Below, in pieces: positions 15,730-25,277 of a DNA stretch of 37,415 nucleotides. The position numbers and the translations under genes are program-made. The DNA comes from Vulcanimicrobiota bacterium (GTDB lineage Bacteria > Vulcanimicrobiota > Vulcanimicrobiia > Vulcanimicrobiales > Vulcanimicrobiaceae): contig JABEUW010000068.1 of NCBI GenBank assembly GCA_013043945.1, positions 1 through 37,415 on the forward strand, written 5' to 3'. Position 1 is the first letter of the stretch. Each line of letters starts with the position of its first letter. The notes under the pieces were generated by a model, which ran no database searches, was not told the origin of the DNA, and saw only the letters and a program-made list of their open reading frames with translations.

Positions 15730-18384
15730 CTAGTCGCGAATGCTCACCGTGAACTGCACTTCGCGTGGGGCTCCGGGCTCAGCGAGGATCGCACCGGGAC
15801 CGGCGAGATTGCTCTGCCCGATGCCGCCGCCGAAGTACGCGCCACTCGTGACGTATTCGAATGAGTTGTACTGCTTGTTGAAGAGGTTGTTTACCGAGAG
15901 CGTAAAGCCGATCGGCTTGCCGACGCTCGCAGTCTCGTACCCGATCGAAGCGTTCATCACGCCGTAACTCGGAATTTGGAGCCCGTTGGGATCGGGCTGG
16001 CCGAGGAGATTGTTCCACATCGCCTGCGGTCCGGTGAAGTTCTCCCAAAGCCGTCCGGTAACGACACCGGTTCCAGCCCGCTCCTGAGCGGCGACACCGA
16101 TGTTGTACGCAAATTTCGGCACCTGCGTCACCGGGAGACCGCTATAGTTCGTTCCGAGATAATCGTAGGAGTCGAAATAGGCATGCGTGGTCGAGAGTCC
16201 GCCGAAGAGTTCGATACTCCGCCCGAAGGTACGATCGAACGCAAGCGTGAGACCGGAGTAGCGCGAACTTCCCGAGGCCGAGGCGACCTTTACGCCTGCG
16301 CCGATGACGATGGGAATATATTGATCGCGTACCCGCTCGTCGAAGAAGCTCGCCGTGAGGAACGCCTCCCGCGGCGACCCGTCGATCATACGCCCGGCGA
16401 AACGACGGAAGTATTTCACGCCGACCTCTTGATTCGTTCCCGTCTCCGGGGAGAGCCCGGCGACCGGGATGCCTTGATAGGGCCCGCCGGGCGAGGTCTG
16501 CGGGCTTCGCAGCGCACGCCCGAAGTTTGCGTAGATCGCGACGTTCGGGTTTGCAAGAAATTGGAGCTCTGCCGACGGTTCGATACCGGCGAAGACCGTT
16601 CCCGAATCGCCGAGCTTGGTCTTATTCGAGCAAATCCCCGCCGATGACGGAACGCCATTACACTGCGGGAATCCTTCGAATCCTGAGTTCAGAAAATTCG
16701 TCGCCAACGAAACGTAGCGGAATCCCGGGGTGAATTTCCAGCGGTTTCCAAGGCGCATGAGATATTGTCCAAAGAACGTGAAGTTCTTCTGCTGGAAGTT
16801 GTTGTTCCGAAAAACCGTCGGCTGGAGAATGGTCGAAGGAGCGCTCGGCGCAGACTGCACCGGGTCCGGATTATAAAAGGCGTTGCGCGTGTTGTAGAGC
16901 GAGCCGAAGAGTTCGCTGCCGATATCGAGCGCATCGCCGTTATGTGCGTTGACGTGGTGAAACGTCAGTTTCTCAGAGAGTGCGTTTGAAAACGGGTTGT
17001 TGTATTCAAATCGCTGGTTATTATTGGCCTGGTCCCAATTGAAATTCTTCTGGTGGAGCCGATCGCCATGACGATAGGCGAGAATATTCGATAGCGACCA
17101 GCCGTTCTTTAAGCCGAGTTCCAGATCGGCGGCGAGCAACCGCGTGCTGTTCGAATCGGTCTTCTGCCACACATTCAGCGGAAGTGCCGAATAAAAACCC
17201 GAGGTTTGCTGGCTATAGGTGGCACCGGGGATCGGATTGCCGTTGAGATCGAACCCGTTCGCAGTCACATACGAACCGGCGATCGGATTGCCGTTCCCGT
17301 CATAATTTTGCAGCGGTGAGAGCGGGATCAAGTTCGGCCGCATCTCGGTTCCCGAGGCACTGTACCCGAAGACGTCGAGGGAGCCATGCTCGAATTTATC
17401 GACGATCTCACCGAAGCTCGCATAGGTCGAACCGGGAGCGGTTGTCCCGCTGCCGATGATATTGCGATACCCCTGCGTGAACGTACGTCCATGCGAGATA
17501 ATAAAGCCGAGGTGCTTCGAGAGCGGTGCGCTGAAATCGACGTGAAAAGCGCTGCCGCCGTAGCTGCCGCTCGCGCCCGAGAGGTGCAGGTGCGGTGCAT
17601 CTTTTGGTAACTGGGTATAGAAGTTCAGCGTACCGCCGATGCTGTCGAAAGTGCGGGTTACCGGGCTTCCGGGCCCATATTCCACGGCCATTCCATCGAG
17701 AATCGAAAGATCGGGAATCTCGTCGGCCTGCCATTGCCCGGTCTGCGGGTTATTGAGAAAGACGCCGTTAAGCGTCACACCGATCATGCCGTTATCGACG
17801 ATACCGGCTTGATTCGCCCAGCCCTGTTTAAAGCCCCGTACCGTGATCATCGATTTCGCGGCTCCGGTCGAGCCGTAGCTTGAGACGAGAACACCGGGCG
17901 CAGTTTGCAACAATTGCGCGGAACCGGCGAGTGCGCCCTGCGAGGCGATCTGCGTCTTACTGAGCAGCACTTGGGTCTGCGCGGTCCGAAAGACTTTCGA
18001 ATAGGTCGGCAGCGGGCGCACCGAGTGCCCCTTAATGATAATGTGCGAAACGACCGCCAGCACCTTAAGGCGCACGGTTTTCGTCATCCCGCCGACGATT
18101 GCAACGGTATACGGTGAAAGCTCCTGAAAGCGACCGTCGACCGTTAAGACGTAGGTACCGGGGCGCAGGCTGCGCAAACGAAAGGAACCGTTTTTGCCCG
18201 TCGTTGCAACGATCGCTGCGGCCGATCCGCGCAACCGGGCCTTAACGATTGCCCCGGCGAGATTGCGGTCGGCGCGCGATGCGACGATGCGACCATGTAT
18301 GGTACCCAATGGAGCAGCGCTCAGCGCTGCGCCGTTGAGAGCAATCCCAACGAAAAGCAACGCGAGGACAAGGAGTTTCTTCAC
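15730..18384 (-). CDS. TonB-dependent receptor with N-terminal carboxypeptidase-regulatory-like domain
   Basis: Signal peptide, GTIHGRIVASRADRNLAGAIVKA, plug domain (ITVRGFKQGWANQAGIVDNGMIGVTLNGVFLN), TonB beta-barrel ending FTLSVNNLFNKQYNSFEYVTSG...VQFTVSIRD. Confidence 0.92.
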   Translation of the reverse strand: MKKLLVLALLFVGIALNGAALSAAPLGTIHGRIVASRADRNLAGAIVKARLRGSAAAIVATTGKNGSFRLRSLRPGTYVLTVDGRFQELSPYTVAIVGGMTKTVRLKVLAVVSHIIIKGHSVRPLPTYSKVFRTAQTQVLLSKTQIASQGALAGSAQLLQTAPGVLVSSYGSTGAAKSMITVRGFKQGWANQAGIVDNGMIGVTLNGVFLNNPQTGQWQADEIPDLSILDGMAVEYGPGSPVTRTFDSIGGTLNFYTQLPKDAPHLHLSGASGSYGGSAFHVDFSAPLSKHLGFIISHGRTFTQGYRNIIGSGTTAPGSTYASFGEIVDKFEHGSLDVFGYSASGTEMRPNLIPLSPLQNYDGNGNPIAGSYVTANGFDLNGNPIPGATYSQQTSGFYSALPLNVWQKTDSNSTRLLAADLELGLKNGWSLSNILAYRHGDRLHQKNFNWDQANNNQRFEYNNPFSNALSEKLTFHHVNAHNGDALDIGSELFGSLYNTRNAFYNPDPVQSAPSAPSTILQPTVFRNNNFQQKNFTFFGQYLMRLGNRWKFTPGFRYVSLATNFLNSGFEGFPQCNGVPSSAGICSNKTKLGDSGTVFAGIEPSAELQFLANPNVAIYANFGRALRSPQTSPGGPYQGIPVAGLSPETGTNQEVGVKYFRRFAGRMIDGSPREAFLTASFFDERVRDQYIPIVIGAGVKVASASGSSRYSGLTLAFDRTFGRSIELFGGLSTTHAYFDSYDYLGTNYSGLPVTQVPKFAYNIGVAAQERAGTGVVTGRLWENFTGPQAMWNNLLGQPDPNGLQIPSYGVMNASIGYETASVGKPIGFTLSVNNLFNKQYNSFEYVTSGAYFGGGIGQSNLAGPGAILAEPGAPREVQFTVSIRD

Positions 18385-18402
18385 AAACGGTATCCCCTAT
18401 AA

Positions 18403-18453
18403 CGACAAAAGAGCGTGGAGCAAGATGCACGCTGCATCTCTTGGCTCCACGCT
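18403..18453 (-). terminator. intrinsic-terminator-like hairpin downstream of the nuclease gene / in the receptor leader
   Basis: Minus strand: agcgtggagc...agatgca/tgcatct...gctccacgct followed by cTTTTgtcg. Confidence 0.65.
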
Positions 18454-18518
18454 ATCGCGTCGTCGTTAAGGGCTCGTGATTCGTAGTTTAACGAAGGTGA
18501 TGGCTCCCTTAAGGGCGA

Positions 18519-19550
18519 CTACCCTCCGTAGCTCGCTCGGCCGGCGAGGACGGCGCGCACGGCGACCGACGGGTACCCGACTCGCTCGTTCAAGCTATCT
18601 TCCCACGCATAGGCGATGAGGTTTCGCAGCATCGTAGCACCGCGCGCGAGTTGCGCGGCGGTGAATGCGCGCGCTTGCGCGCTCCCGGTGGTAAAGCCGC
18701 CTGCGGCCGCGATGCGATAGAGCGGCACGACCGCCGCGTTGGTTCCACGGAGGTACCGGGCGATGAGGGAGAGCAGCCGCGCCTGCGAGATACGGCGCTG
18801 CGGATCGAGTGCGGCGTACGCGGGAATATCGCGCTGCACCGCCGATGCTTTTACGAAACGATCGACGAACGCGCTCTCGAATTGCGCGTGAATCCCGCGC
18901 AATGCCGGGAAGTGCTCGGGATTGGGGCCGCTCCCCCACCCGTTGAAGTGCGTGGTCACGTGGAGCGGCTGCGATCCGTCGGCGACAAAATGCCCCCAGA
19001 CGCCGATATCGCGCAAGGTTAACGTCGCCCGCAAGCGTGCTTCTTCAGCGAAGCTCGCCCGCGCGGATGCCTGTGGGGAGTGGAGCGCTTCGTAGCTCAG
19101 CACCCGCCAAAGCGCGAAGTCGGTGCGCAGCTGCTCCCAGCCGTCGGCGATGCTATATGGCAAGTATCCGACGCGATAGGGCGTCGTGTGTGCCGCGAGG
19201 AGCGCGACTTCGTACGCCGACATGCTCGCCGGAAGCCGCCCGAGCGAAACGACGCCCGCAATCTTTCCATCGTCGCCGATATCGAGATAATGCCCGGGAT
19301 CGCGATCGGCATCCCACGACTCGCCCGAACCCTTCAGGCGATCCATCTCCGGCCCGAGATAGCGTAACTCCCAGCGTGCGGCGCGGGTACGCACGAACGC
19401 CGGCAGTTCGCTCGGCAGGTTCGCTGCCGCAAGGTCGTTGATAATCTCGTGCCCTTTCTCTCCCCATGCGCCCGCCCGTAACGGCGCGAATGCGAGCGCG
19501 GCGAGCAGAAGCAGCGAGAGCGTGCGGTGGAGCGTCGTCGGTCGTTTCAC
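18519..19550 (-). CDS. secreted S1/P1-type nuclease
   Basis: Signal peptide ending ...RAGA before WGEKGHEIINDLA (N-terminal Trp as in S1/P1 zinc site), HYLDIGDD, GVWGHFVADGSQPLHVTTHFNGWG. Confidence 0.85.
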   Translation of the reverse strand: MKRPTTLHRTLSLLLLAALAFAPLRAGAWGEKGHEIINDLAAANLPSELPAFVRTRAARWELRYLGPEMDRLKGSGESWDADRDPGHYLDIGDDGKIAGVVSLGRLPASMSAYEVALLAAHTTPYRVGYLPYSIADGWEQLRTDFALWRVLSYEALHSPQASARASFAEEARLRATLTLRDIGVWGHFVADGSQPLHVTTHFNGWGSGPNPEHFPALRGIHAQFESAFVDRFVKASAVQRDIPAYAALDPQRRISQARLLSLIARYLRGTNAAVVPLYRIAAAGGFTTGSAQARAFTAAQLARGATMLRNLIAYAWEDSLNERVGYPSVAVRAVLAGRASYGG

Positions 19551-21448
19551 GTTTGAAAAAACTCCTGTAGTTCGTCGAGATGGGCGATGCGCGTCGCTGG
19601 CGGCAACGCTGCGATCATGCGCTTACCGTATCCTTTTCCCTGCAAGCGCCCATCGAGAACGAGCACCGCACCACGATCACTCCTGCTGCGAATGAGACGG
19701 CCGAAGCCTTGCTTGAGCAGCATCGTCGCCGCCGGAATTTGCAGCCGCGCAAAGGCATCTTCGCCGCGCTCGCGCAGGGCTTGCACGCGCGCCTCCAGCA
19801 CCGGATGATCGGGTTGCGCGAACGGAATGCGATCGATCACCACGCAACTCAAGCGCTCGCCGGGCATATCGATGCCCTCCCAAAAGGTGCGCGTCCCCAC
19901 GAGCACCGCGCCCGGAGTCTCGGTAAACCAGCGCAGGAGCCCATCGCGATCGAGCCCGGAGCGCGGTCGTTGCACTTCGACTGGGTGCAGGCCACTCGCG
20001 CGCAAGCGTTCGCCGAACTCGTTCGCTCGACGAAACGAGGTGCAGAGAACGAATGCACGCCCGCGCGAGTACGCAAGCGCTTCTTCGAGCAAGGCATACG
20101 CGCGCACGACAAAATCGGGATCGTCGGGCTCGAGATCGGGCGGCGCGACGAAGAGGCGTGCTTGCTCCCGGTAATCGAAGGGCGAATCGGCGACGAGTTC
20201 TTCGGCTCTATCGATGCCTAAACGGGCGCGCACGTAACTAAAATCGCCGCCGAGCGCGAGCGTTGCACTGGTCAGCAGGCAGGGCGTACGGGCGAAGAGC
20301 AGATCGCGCAAAATCGGTGCGGCATCGAACGGCGTGCAATGCAGTTCGCTCCCGTGCACCGAGGATTGCGCCCAGCGAATCGAATCGTCGTCGACGGCGA
20401 GCAGACGATCGACCACCTCGGCCTGCGCCGCGAGCGATTTCACCGCCCCGGATATCCGCATCTCGCGTTCGAGATCGCCGCGCGGCGGACGCGTCAACGC
20501 CGAGGCGCCGTTATCGGCGATCCAATTTTCGAGATGATAGAGTGCGTCGCGGAGCCGGTCGAGATCGCCCGCAATCTCCGGCCGTTCGTCGAGCCGGAGC
20601 AGTTCGTTTCCGGTACCAGCGAGCGTCTCGCCGAGTTCGCGGTAGCGTTCGTCGACCTGTGCCGTCAGCGAGGTGGGGAGCGTAAAGTACCGCCGCAGAC
20701 GACGAAAGGTGCGGTCGATGCTTCGCCGAGAGAGCGAGGCGGTCAACACGTTCATCGCGATATCTTCGCAGGTGTGCGCCTCGTCGAGAATCGCGTAATC
20801 GTAGGCCGGAAGGAGACCGCCGGCGATCGCATCGATGAAGAAAATCGCGTGGTTGACAACGATAATATCTGCGGCCTCGGCATCGCGGCGGCGGCGATAG
20901 TAAAAACAATCATCGAAATGCGCGCACGCCTCGCCGATACAATCGTCGCCGTCGGCGTCGAAGCGCTCCCAAAGGAGCGAGTCGAGCCGGAAAGGGACGT
21001 CGGATCGATCCCCCGTGATCGTTTCGTTCGCCCAGCGTCGCAACTTCGAGATCTCCGGGCGTTCGACGAGCGCTAAATCTCCGCGCGCTCGCTCCCACTT
21101 CTCTCGACAGAGGTAATTCGCGCGCCCTTTGAGCAGCACGACCCGCGGCTCGAGGCCGAGCGCGCGCGCCACCATAGGAATATCTTTGCGAAAGAGCTGC
21201 TGTTGCAGCGTGATCGTCGAGGTCGAAATGACCACGCGCTTACCGCTCCGCAACGCCGGCACGAGATAGGCGAACGATTTCCCGACGCCGGTCCCGGCCT
21301 CCACGAGCACGTGCGAGCCGCTTTCGAAGCCCGCTTCGACGGCGCGCGCCATCTCGAGTTGCCCGGGGCGCGGCTCGAAACCGGGAAGTTCGCGTGCGAG
21401 CGATCCCCCGAGGGAGAACAGCTCGTCGATACTCGGGCGTGGGTTCAC
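19547..21448 (-). CDS. DinG/XPD-type ATP-dependent DNA helicase
   Basis: Walker A VEAGTGVGKSFAYLVPAL, CREKW...CIGEACAHFDDC FeS-type Cys pattern, DEAH (AILDEAHTCEDIA), GTRTFWEGIDMPGE, QGFGRLIRS. Confidence 0.92.
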   Translation of the reverse strand: MNPRPSIDELFSLGGSLARELPGFEPRPGQLEMARAVEAGFESGSHVLVEAGTGVGKSFAYLVPALRSGKRVVISTSTITLQQQLFRKDIPMVARALGLEPRVVLLKGRANYLCREKWERARGDLALVERPEISKLRRWANETITGDRSDVPFRLDSLLWERFDADGDDCIGEACAHFDDCFYYRRRRDAEAADIIVVNHAIFFIDAIAGGLLPAYDYAILDEAHTCEDIAMNVLTASLSRRSIDRTFRRLRRYFTLPTSLTAQVDERYRELGETLAGTGNELLRLDERPEIAGDLDRLRDALYHLENWIADNGASALTRPPRGDLEREMRISGAVKSLAAQAEVVDRLLAVDDDSIRWAQSSVHGSELHCTPFDAAPILRDLLFARTPCLLTSATLALGGDFSYVRARLGIDRAEELVADSPFDYREQARLFVAPPDLEPDDPDFVVRAYALLEEALAYSRGRAFVLCTSFRRANEFGERLRASGLHPVEVQRPRSGLDRDGLLRWFTETPGAVLVGTRTFWEGIDMPGERLSCVVIDRIPFAQPDHPVLEARVQALRERGEDAFARLQIPAATMLLKQGFGRLIRSRSDRGAVLVLDGRLQGKGYGKRMIAALPPATRIAHLDELQEFFQT

Positions 21449-22116
21449 CGCTGTTGGTGCGGTTCGGCGTCTTCGAGCGTCGATTCTAGCGCTTCACCGG
21501 TCATCGCATCGGTCACCTGCGCGCGTACCGGTCGCAACGGGCGATAGATCGCCAGCGTCGCAAGGAAACCCGTCAGCAAGCCCGCTACATGCGCCTGCTT
21601 CGAAATCCCGGGAAACGAAAATGTGAACACCAGATTGAGCAACAAGATGCCCAGATTTGCACGGACGAGTTGAAGCCCCGCCGGACCGTTTCGCAACCCG
21701 ATGGCGAAGAGCGCACCGAAGATGCCGAAGATCGCGCCGCTCGCACCGAGCGTCGGGTCCTGAAGGTTGCCGAAACTCAAGTAGGTGACTCCGAGCCCCG
21801 AAGCGATCAGCGAGAGCGTATAGACCAATGCGGTGCGCGGCGTTCCGAGTATCGGTTCGATAAAACGTCCGAGTATCCAGAGCGAATACATATTGAGCCC
21901 GATGTGCAGGATCGAGGCGTGGAGGAAGGCGCTCGTAACGATACGCCACCAATCGCCTTGCTGCACCAATGCCGGCACCAGCGCGCCGGCATTATCGATC
22001 TGCCCGATGGTCACGTTGCCGGTCAGAATACCGGAACCCATCGTTGCGATCTCCCAGAGAAATACGATGACGCACGCCACGACGACCGCGTGCGTGAAGC
22101 GGGCACCGCGCGGCAT
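21445..22116 (-). CDS. rhomboid family intramembrane serine protease
   Basis: FLHASILHIGLNMYSLWILG, catalytic GASGAIFGIFGALFA, QAHVAGLLTGF. Confidence 0.92.
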   Translation of the reverse strand: MPRGARFTHAVVVACVIVFLWEIATMGSGILTGNVTIGQIDNAGALVPALVQQGDWWRIVTSAFLHASILHIGLNMYSLWILGRFIEPILGTPRTALVYTLSLIASGLGVTYLSFGNLQDPTLGASGAIFGIFGALFAIGLRNGPAGLQLVRANLGILLLNLVFTFSFPGISKQAHVAGLLTGFLATLAIYRPLRPVRAQVTDAMTGEALESTLEDAEPHQQR

Positions 22117-22796
22117 CAGCCTGCGGCGCCTACCGGTTCGACCAAAAGCATTCTCGCAAGTTCTAAGGAAATCGCGTGCTCGCCACCCTCGCCCGAGATC
22201 GTCAACGGGCCACCCAACGGCGCGCGCGCGAGCACGCGTAAGCGGCGCCCGGGCTTGAGATCGAGTTCGGCGAGATAGCGCAGAATCTCGGGAACCTCTT
22301 CGGTGACGCCGACGACGGCGAGATCGGCACCGGTCTCGGCGCGCGCGAGTGGCTCGCCGCGCGGCAACGGATCGCTGAGATCGCTCGGTGGAATCGGCAT
22401 ACCGTGGGGGCAGCGCGTCGGATTCTTCAATAAGGATTGGAGACGCTCTTCAACGCGCGCCGAGATGGCGTGTTCGAGCATGCAGGCATCGGCATGAGCT
22501 TCATGCCACGGGATACCGAGAACGTCGACGAGGAAACACTCAGCAAGCCGATGGCGACGAACTACGCGGACGGCGACGGCGAGCCCGTCGCGCGTGAGTT
22601 TGACGTTGCCGCGCGAGATCGGTTCGACGAGCCCGTCCTTCGCGAGTTTTTTGAGCATGCCGGAGACCGAGGCCGGCGCGACGCCCAACGACGAAGCGAG
22701 CGCGCCGGTGCTGACACCATCGCCCTCACGTTCGAGCCGATAGACCGCTTCGAGATACTCCTCGACCGATTCTGCGAAGTGACTGTGCCCTGACAT
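22116..22796 (-). CDS. DtxR/MntR-family metal-dependent transcriptional regulator
   Basis: SVEEYLEAVYRLEREGDGVSTGALASSLGVAPASVSGMLKKLAKDGLVE, dimerization region, C-terminal FeoA-like domain. Confidence 0.9.
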   Translation of the reverse strand: MSGHSHFAESVEEYLEAVYRLEREGDGVSTGALASSLGVAPASVSGMLKKLAKDGLVEPISRGNVKLTRDGLAVAVRVVRRHRLAECFLVDVLGIPWHEAHADACMLEHAISARVEERLQSLLKNPTRCPHGMPIPPSDLSDPLPRGEPLARAETGADLAVVGVTEEVPEILRYLAELDLKPGRRLRVLARAPLGGPLTISGEGGEHAISLELARMLLVEPVGAAG

Positions 22797-22823
22797 AGAA
22801 CCTAGCCTTCGACGCCGCCGAGT

Positions 22824-23888
22824 TTACTCCGCGGAGCGGAGCCGTTCTTCGAGCGAACGCTTCAGCGAGGCCGGCGCGAAGGATGCTTCGATCGCCGTCG
22901 CAATGCAGCCGCGCAGCGCCGACTCGCCGACGAGGCGAGCGACTTCCAGGTACTCGTCGTCGATATGCGCGCCGAAGAGCGCCGGGTCGTCGTCGTCGAT
23001 CGCCACCCGGAGCCCCGCTGCGAGCAGCTCGGGGAGCGGGTGCGCCTCCGGTGCGCCGACGACCCCGGTGCGAAGATTCGAGGTGGGGCAGACTTCGATA
23101 GGAATCTCGCGTTCGCGGAGCAGCTCGATCACCGCGGGGTTCTCGACCGCCCGGATGCCATGCCCGATGCGCTCGGCGCGGAGGTTTTCGACCGCGCTGC
23201 GGACGCTCTCGGCTCCGGCGGCCTCCCCCGCGTGGACGACGGCGTGGAGCCCCTCGGAGCGCGCGAAGGCGAAGGCCTCGACGAAGAGCTCGGGCGGGAA
23301 GCGCGCCTCGTCGCCGCCGAGCCCAATGCCGATGACGCCGAGTTCGGTCGCCGAGGCGGCAAAGCGTGCGGTCTCCAGCGCGCTACTCGCGCCGAAATTG
23401 CGCGTGAGATCGACGATCGTGCGGAAGGCGACTCCGTGGCTGCGCTCGACGCGGGCGAAGACCTCGTGGATCGCGGCCATGCAGGCCTGCAGATCGAGGG
23501 TAGGATGGAAGAAACGCCAGACCGAGGGCGAGATGAAGAGCTCGCCGTAGGCGACCCCGCGCCGCAGCGCATCGGCGGCGAACTCCTCGGCGAGGCGCGC
23601 GTAATCCTCGGGGCGCGAGAGCGCCCGAGAGACCGCTGCAAAGAGCAGCAGAAACTCGGGAAAATCGGCGAAGGCGTAGACCCGCCCGGGCTCGCGCGGC
23701 GAGCGATCTACTTCCTCGGCCGCCGCACCCGGGCGGTAGCGCGTCGGAAGGCCGTCGCGCGCGGTGAGTTCGAGGAAGGTGCTCTCGCGCAGCGTTCCCT
23801 CGAGGTGGCAGTGCAAGTGGATCTTCGGCAGTGCCGCGATGCGCGCGGCGAGCGATTCTTGTGGTTCGAGCTCCAACATCGGTCGCAC
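22824..23888 (-). CDS. add: adenosine deaminase
   Basis: LPKIHLHCHLEGTLR, HAGEAAGAES, ERIGHGIRAV, DDDPALFG motifs. Confidence 0.92.
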   Translation of the reverse strand: MRPMLELEPQESLAARIAALPKIHLHCHLEGTLRESTFLELTARDGLPTRYRPGAAAEEVDRSPREPGRVYAFADFPEFLLLFAAVSRALSRPEDYARLAEEFAADALRRGVAYGELFISPSVWRFFHPTLDLQACMAAIHEVFARVERSHGVAFRTIVDLTRNFGASSALETARFAASATELGVIGIGLGGDEARFPPELFVEAFAFARSEGLHAVVHAGEAAGAESVRSAVENLRAERIGHGIRAVENPAVIELLREREIPIEVCPTSNLRTGVVGAPEAHPLPELLAAGLRVAIDDDDPALFGAHIDDEYLEVARLVGESALRGCIATAIEASFAPASLKRSLEERLRSAE

Positions 23889-23927
23889 CAGGGTTCGCTA
23901 CGGTATGCTAGAATCCATAGGTTCCGG

Positions 23928-24004
<77 letters not shown>

Positions 24005-24014
24005 ACCTTTCGAA

Positions 24015-24042
24015 AAATTCCCTCGTGAAAGCGAGGGAATTT
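24015..24042. terminator. stem-loop just downstream of tRNA-fMet, terminator-like
   Basis: aaattccctcg-tgaaag-cgagggaattt, perfect 11-bp stem with A-rich 5' and TTT 3' edges. Confidence 0.6.
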
Positions 24043-24137
24043 CGTTGTGCCAATCACTTCGTGTGCCATTCATGTGCCGTGCGGGTTAAAAACATGCGGA
24101 ATTACGCAACGAGCTAGCCGCGAATTCAGCATCGTCT

Positions 24138-25277
24138 CTAGCCATTCGAAAGCTTCTCGATGCTGTCGCCAAGCGAATCGACTGCGCTGCGCTGCGCGTT
24201 GGCGACGAGATGGGCGTACGTGCTCAGAGTGACGTTCGGAGTCGAGTGGCCGAGAACGCCAGCCGTCGTCCGTACATCGACGCCGTTGACAAGCAGCGTC
24301 GTCGCCGCGGTGTGCCGGAGGTCGTGAAGCCGAGTGGTGCTGATCTTCGCCTTCTCGGCCATCCGAGCGAAGGCGTTGGTGGCACTCTTGGGCGTCACGC
24401 GCTGCCCAAGCTCGTCGGCGAACACCGCACCGTCGTCGCCGTACAGGCCCCCGGCCTTGAGTCGATCGGCGGCCTGCGCGGCTCGCTGACGCCGAAGCGC
24501 GTCGATGGCATGGCGCGAGAGCGGTAGCGTTCTGGACTTCCCAGACTTCGTGCCTTTCAAGACGACGCGACCCTTGGTCTGAGAAAGTGACCGGCGGATC
24601 GTCACGGTCCCTGCGTCGAGATCAACGTCGCTCCAAGAGAGCCCGCACAGTTCCCCGCGGCGCGCTCCGAGAGTTAGCGCCAACGTCGCGAACGAACTCC
24701 ATCGGCCTTCCCGCGCGACTGCCAGAAGTCGCCGCACCTCATCGCTCGTCAGGGCCTTCGCCTCGGACGGGCTCGCGGTGGGCGGCGTGACTGCCTCGCA
24801 TACGTTGCGCCCAGCGAGTTGCATGCGTACCGCCCAGCGCATCGTCCCATTGAGCAGCGCGAACGCGTGACGCACGGTCTTCGGAGCGAGTGCCCGAGAG
24901 TCGCGGCCACCGCTTCGACTGAGGTTCGCAATCCATTCGGAGACATGGGCGGGCCGCAGTTTCGCGACGATCTTCTCGCCGAGGTGCGGCACGATGTAGA
25001 GCGCGATGATCCGACGATACTCTTCGATCGTCTTTTCTCCGCGGCCAAGCGCTTCACGATCGGAGAGATACCGGTCAGCGAGTTCCCGGATCGTCACCGT
25101 CATCGGCGCTAGGTCGATGCCTCGGTCGCGAGCCGTCAGCGCCTCGCGTTCTGCGCGTGCTGCATCCTTGCGCGTCTTGAAGGCTCCGAGCGAACGCCGA
25201 CCGCGAGAACCGTTCGTCTCGCGGTCTACGTCGATAACGACGCGCCAGTTCCCCGATGGCAGTTTGTAAATGCTCAT
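24138..25277 (-). CDS. int: phage-type tyrosine recombinase / integrase
   Basis: N-terminal arm-binding-like region, SAM-like core (ADRYLSDREALGRGEKTIEEYRR), LTLGARRGELCGLSWSDVD, TRLHDLRHTAATTLLVNGVDVRTTAGVLGHSTPNVTLSTYAHL (R-HxxR-H-Y). Confidence 0.95.
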   Translation of the reverse strand: MSIYKLPSGNWRVVIDVDRETNGSRGRRSLGAFKTRKDAARAEREALTARDRGIDLAPMTVTIRELADRYLSDREALGRGEKTIEEYRRIIALYIVPHLGEKIVAKLRPAHVSEWIANLSRSGGRDSRALAPKTVRHAFALLNGTMRWAVRMQLAGRNVCEAVTPPTASPSEAKALTSDEVRRLLAVAREGRWSSFATLALTLGARRGELCGLSWSDVDLDAGTVTIRRSLSQTKGRVVLKGTKSGKSRTLPLSRHAIDALRRQRAAQAADRLKAGGLYGDDGAVFADELGQRVTPKSATNAFARMAEKAKISTTRLHDLRHTAATTLLVNGVDVRTTAGVLGHSTPNVTLSTYAHLVANAQRSAVDSLGDSIEKLSNG

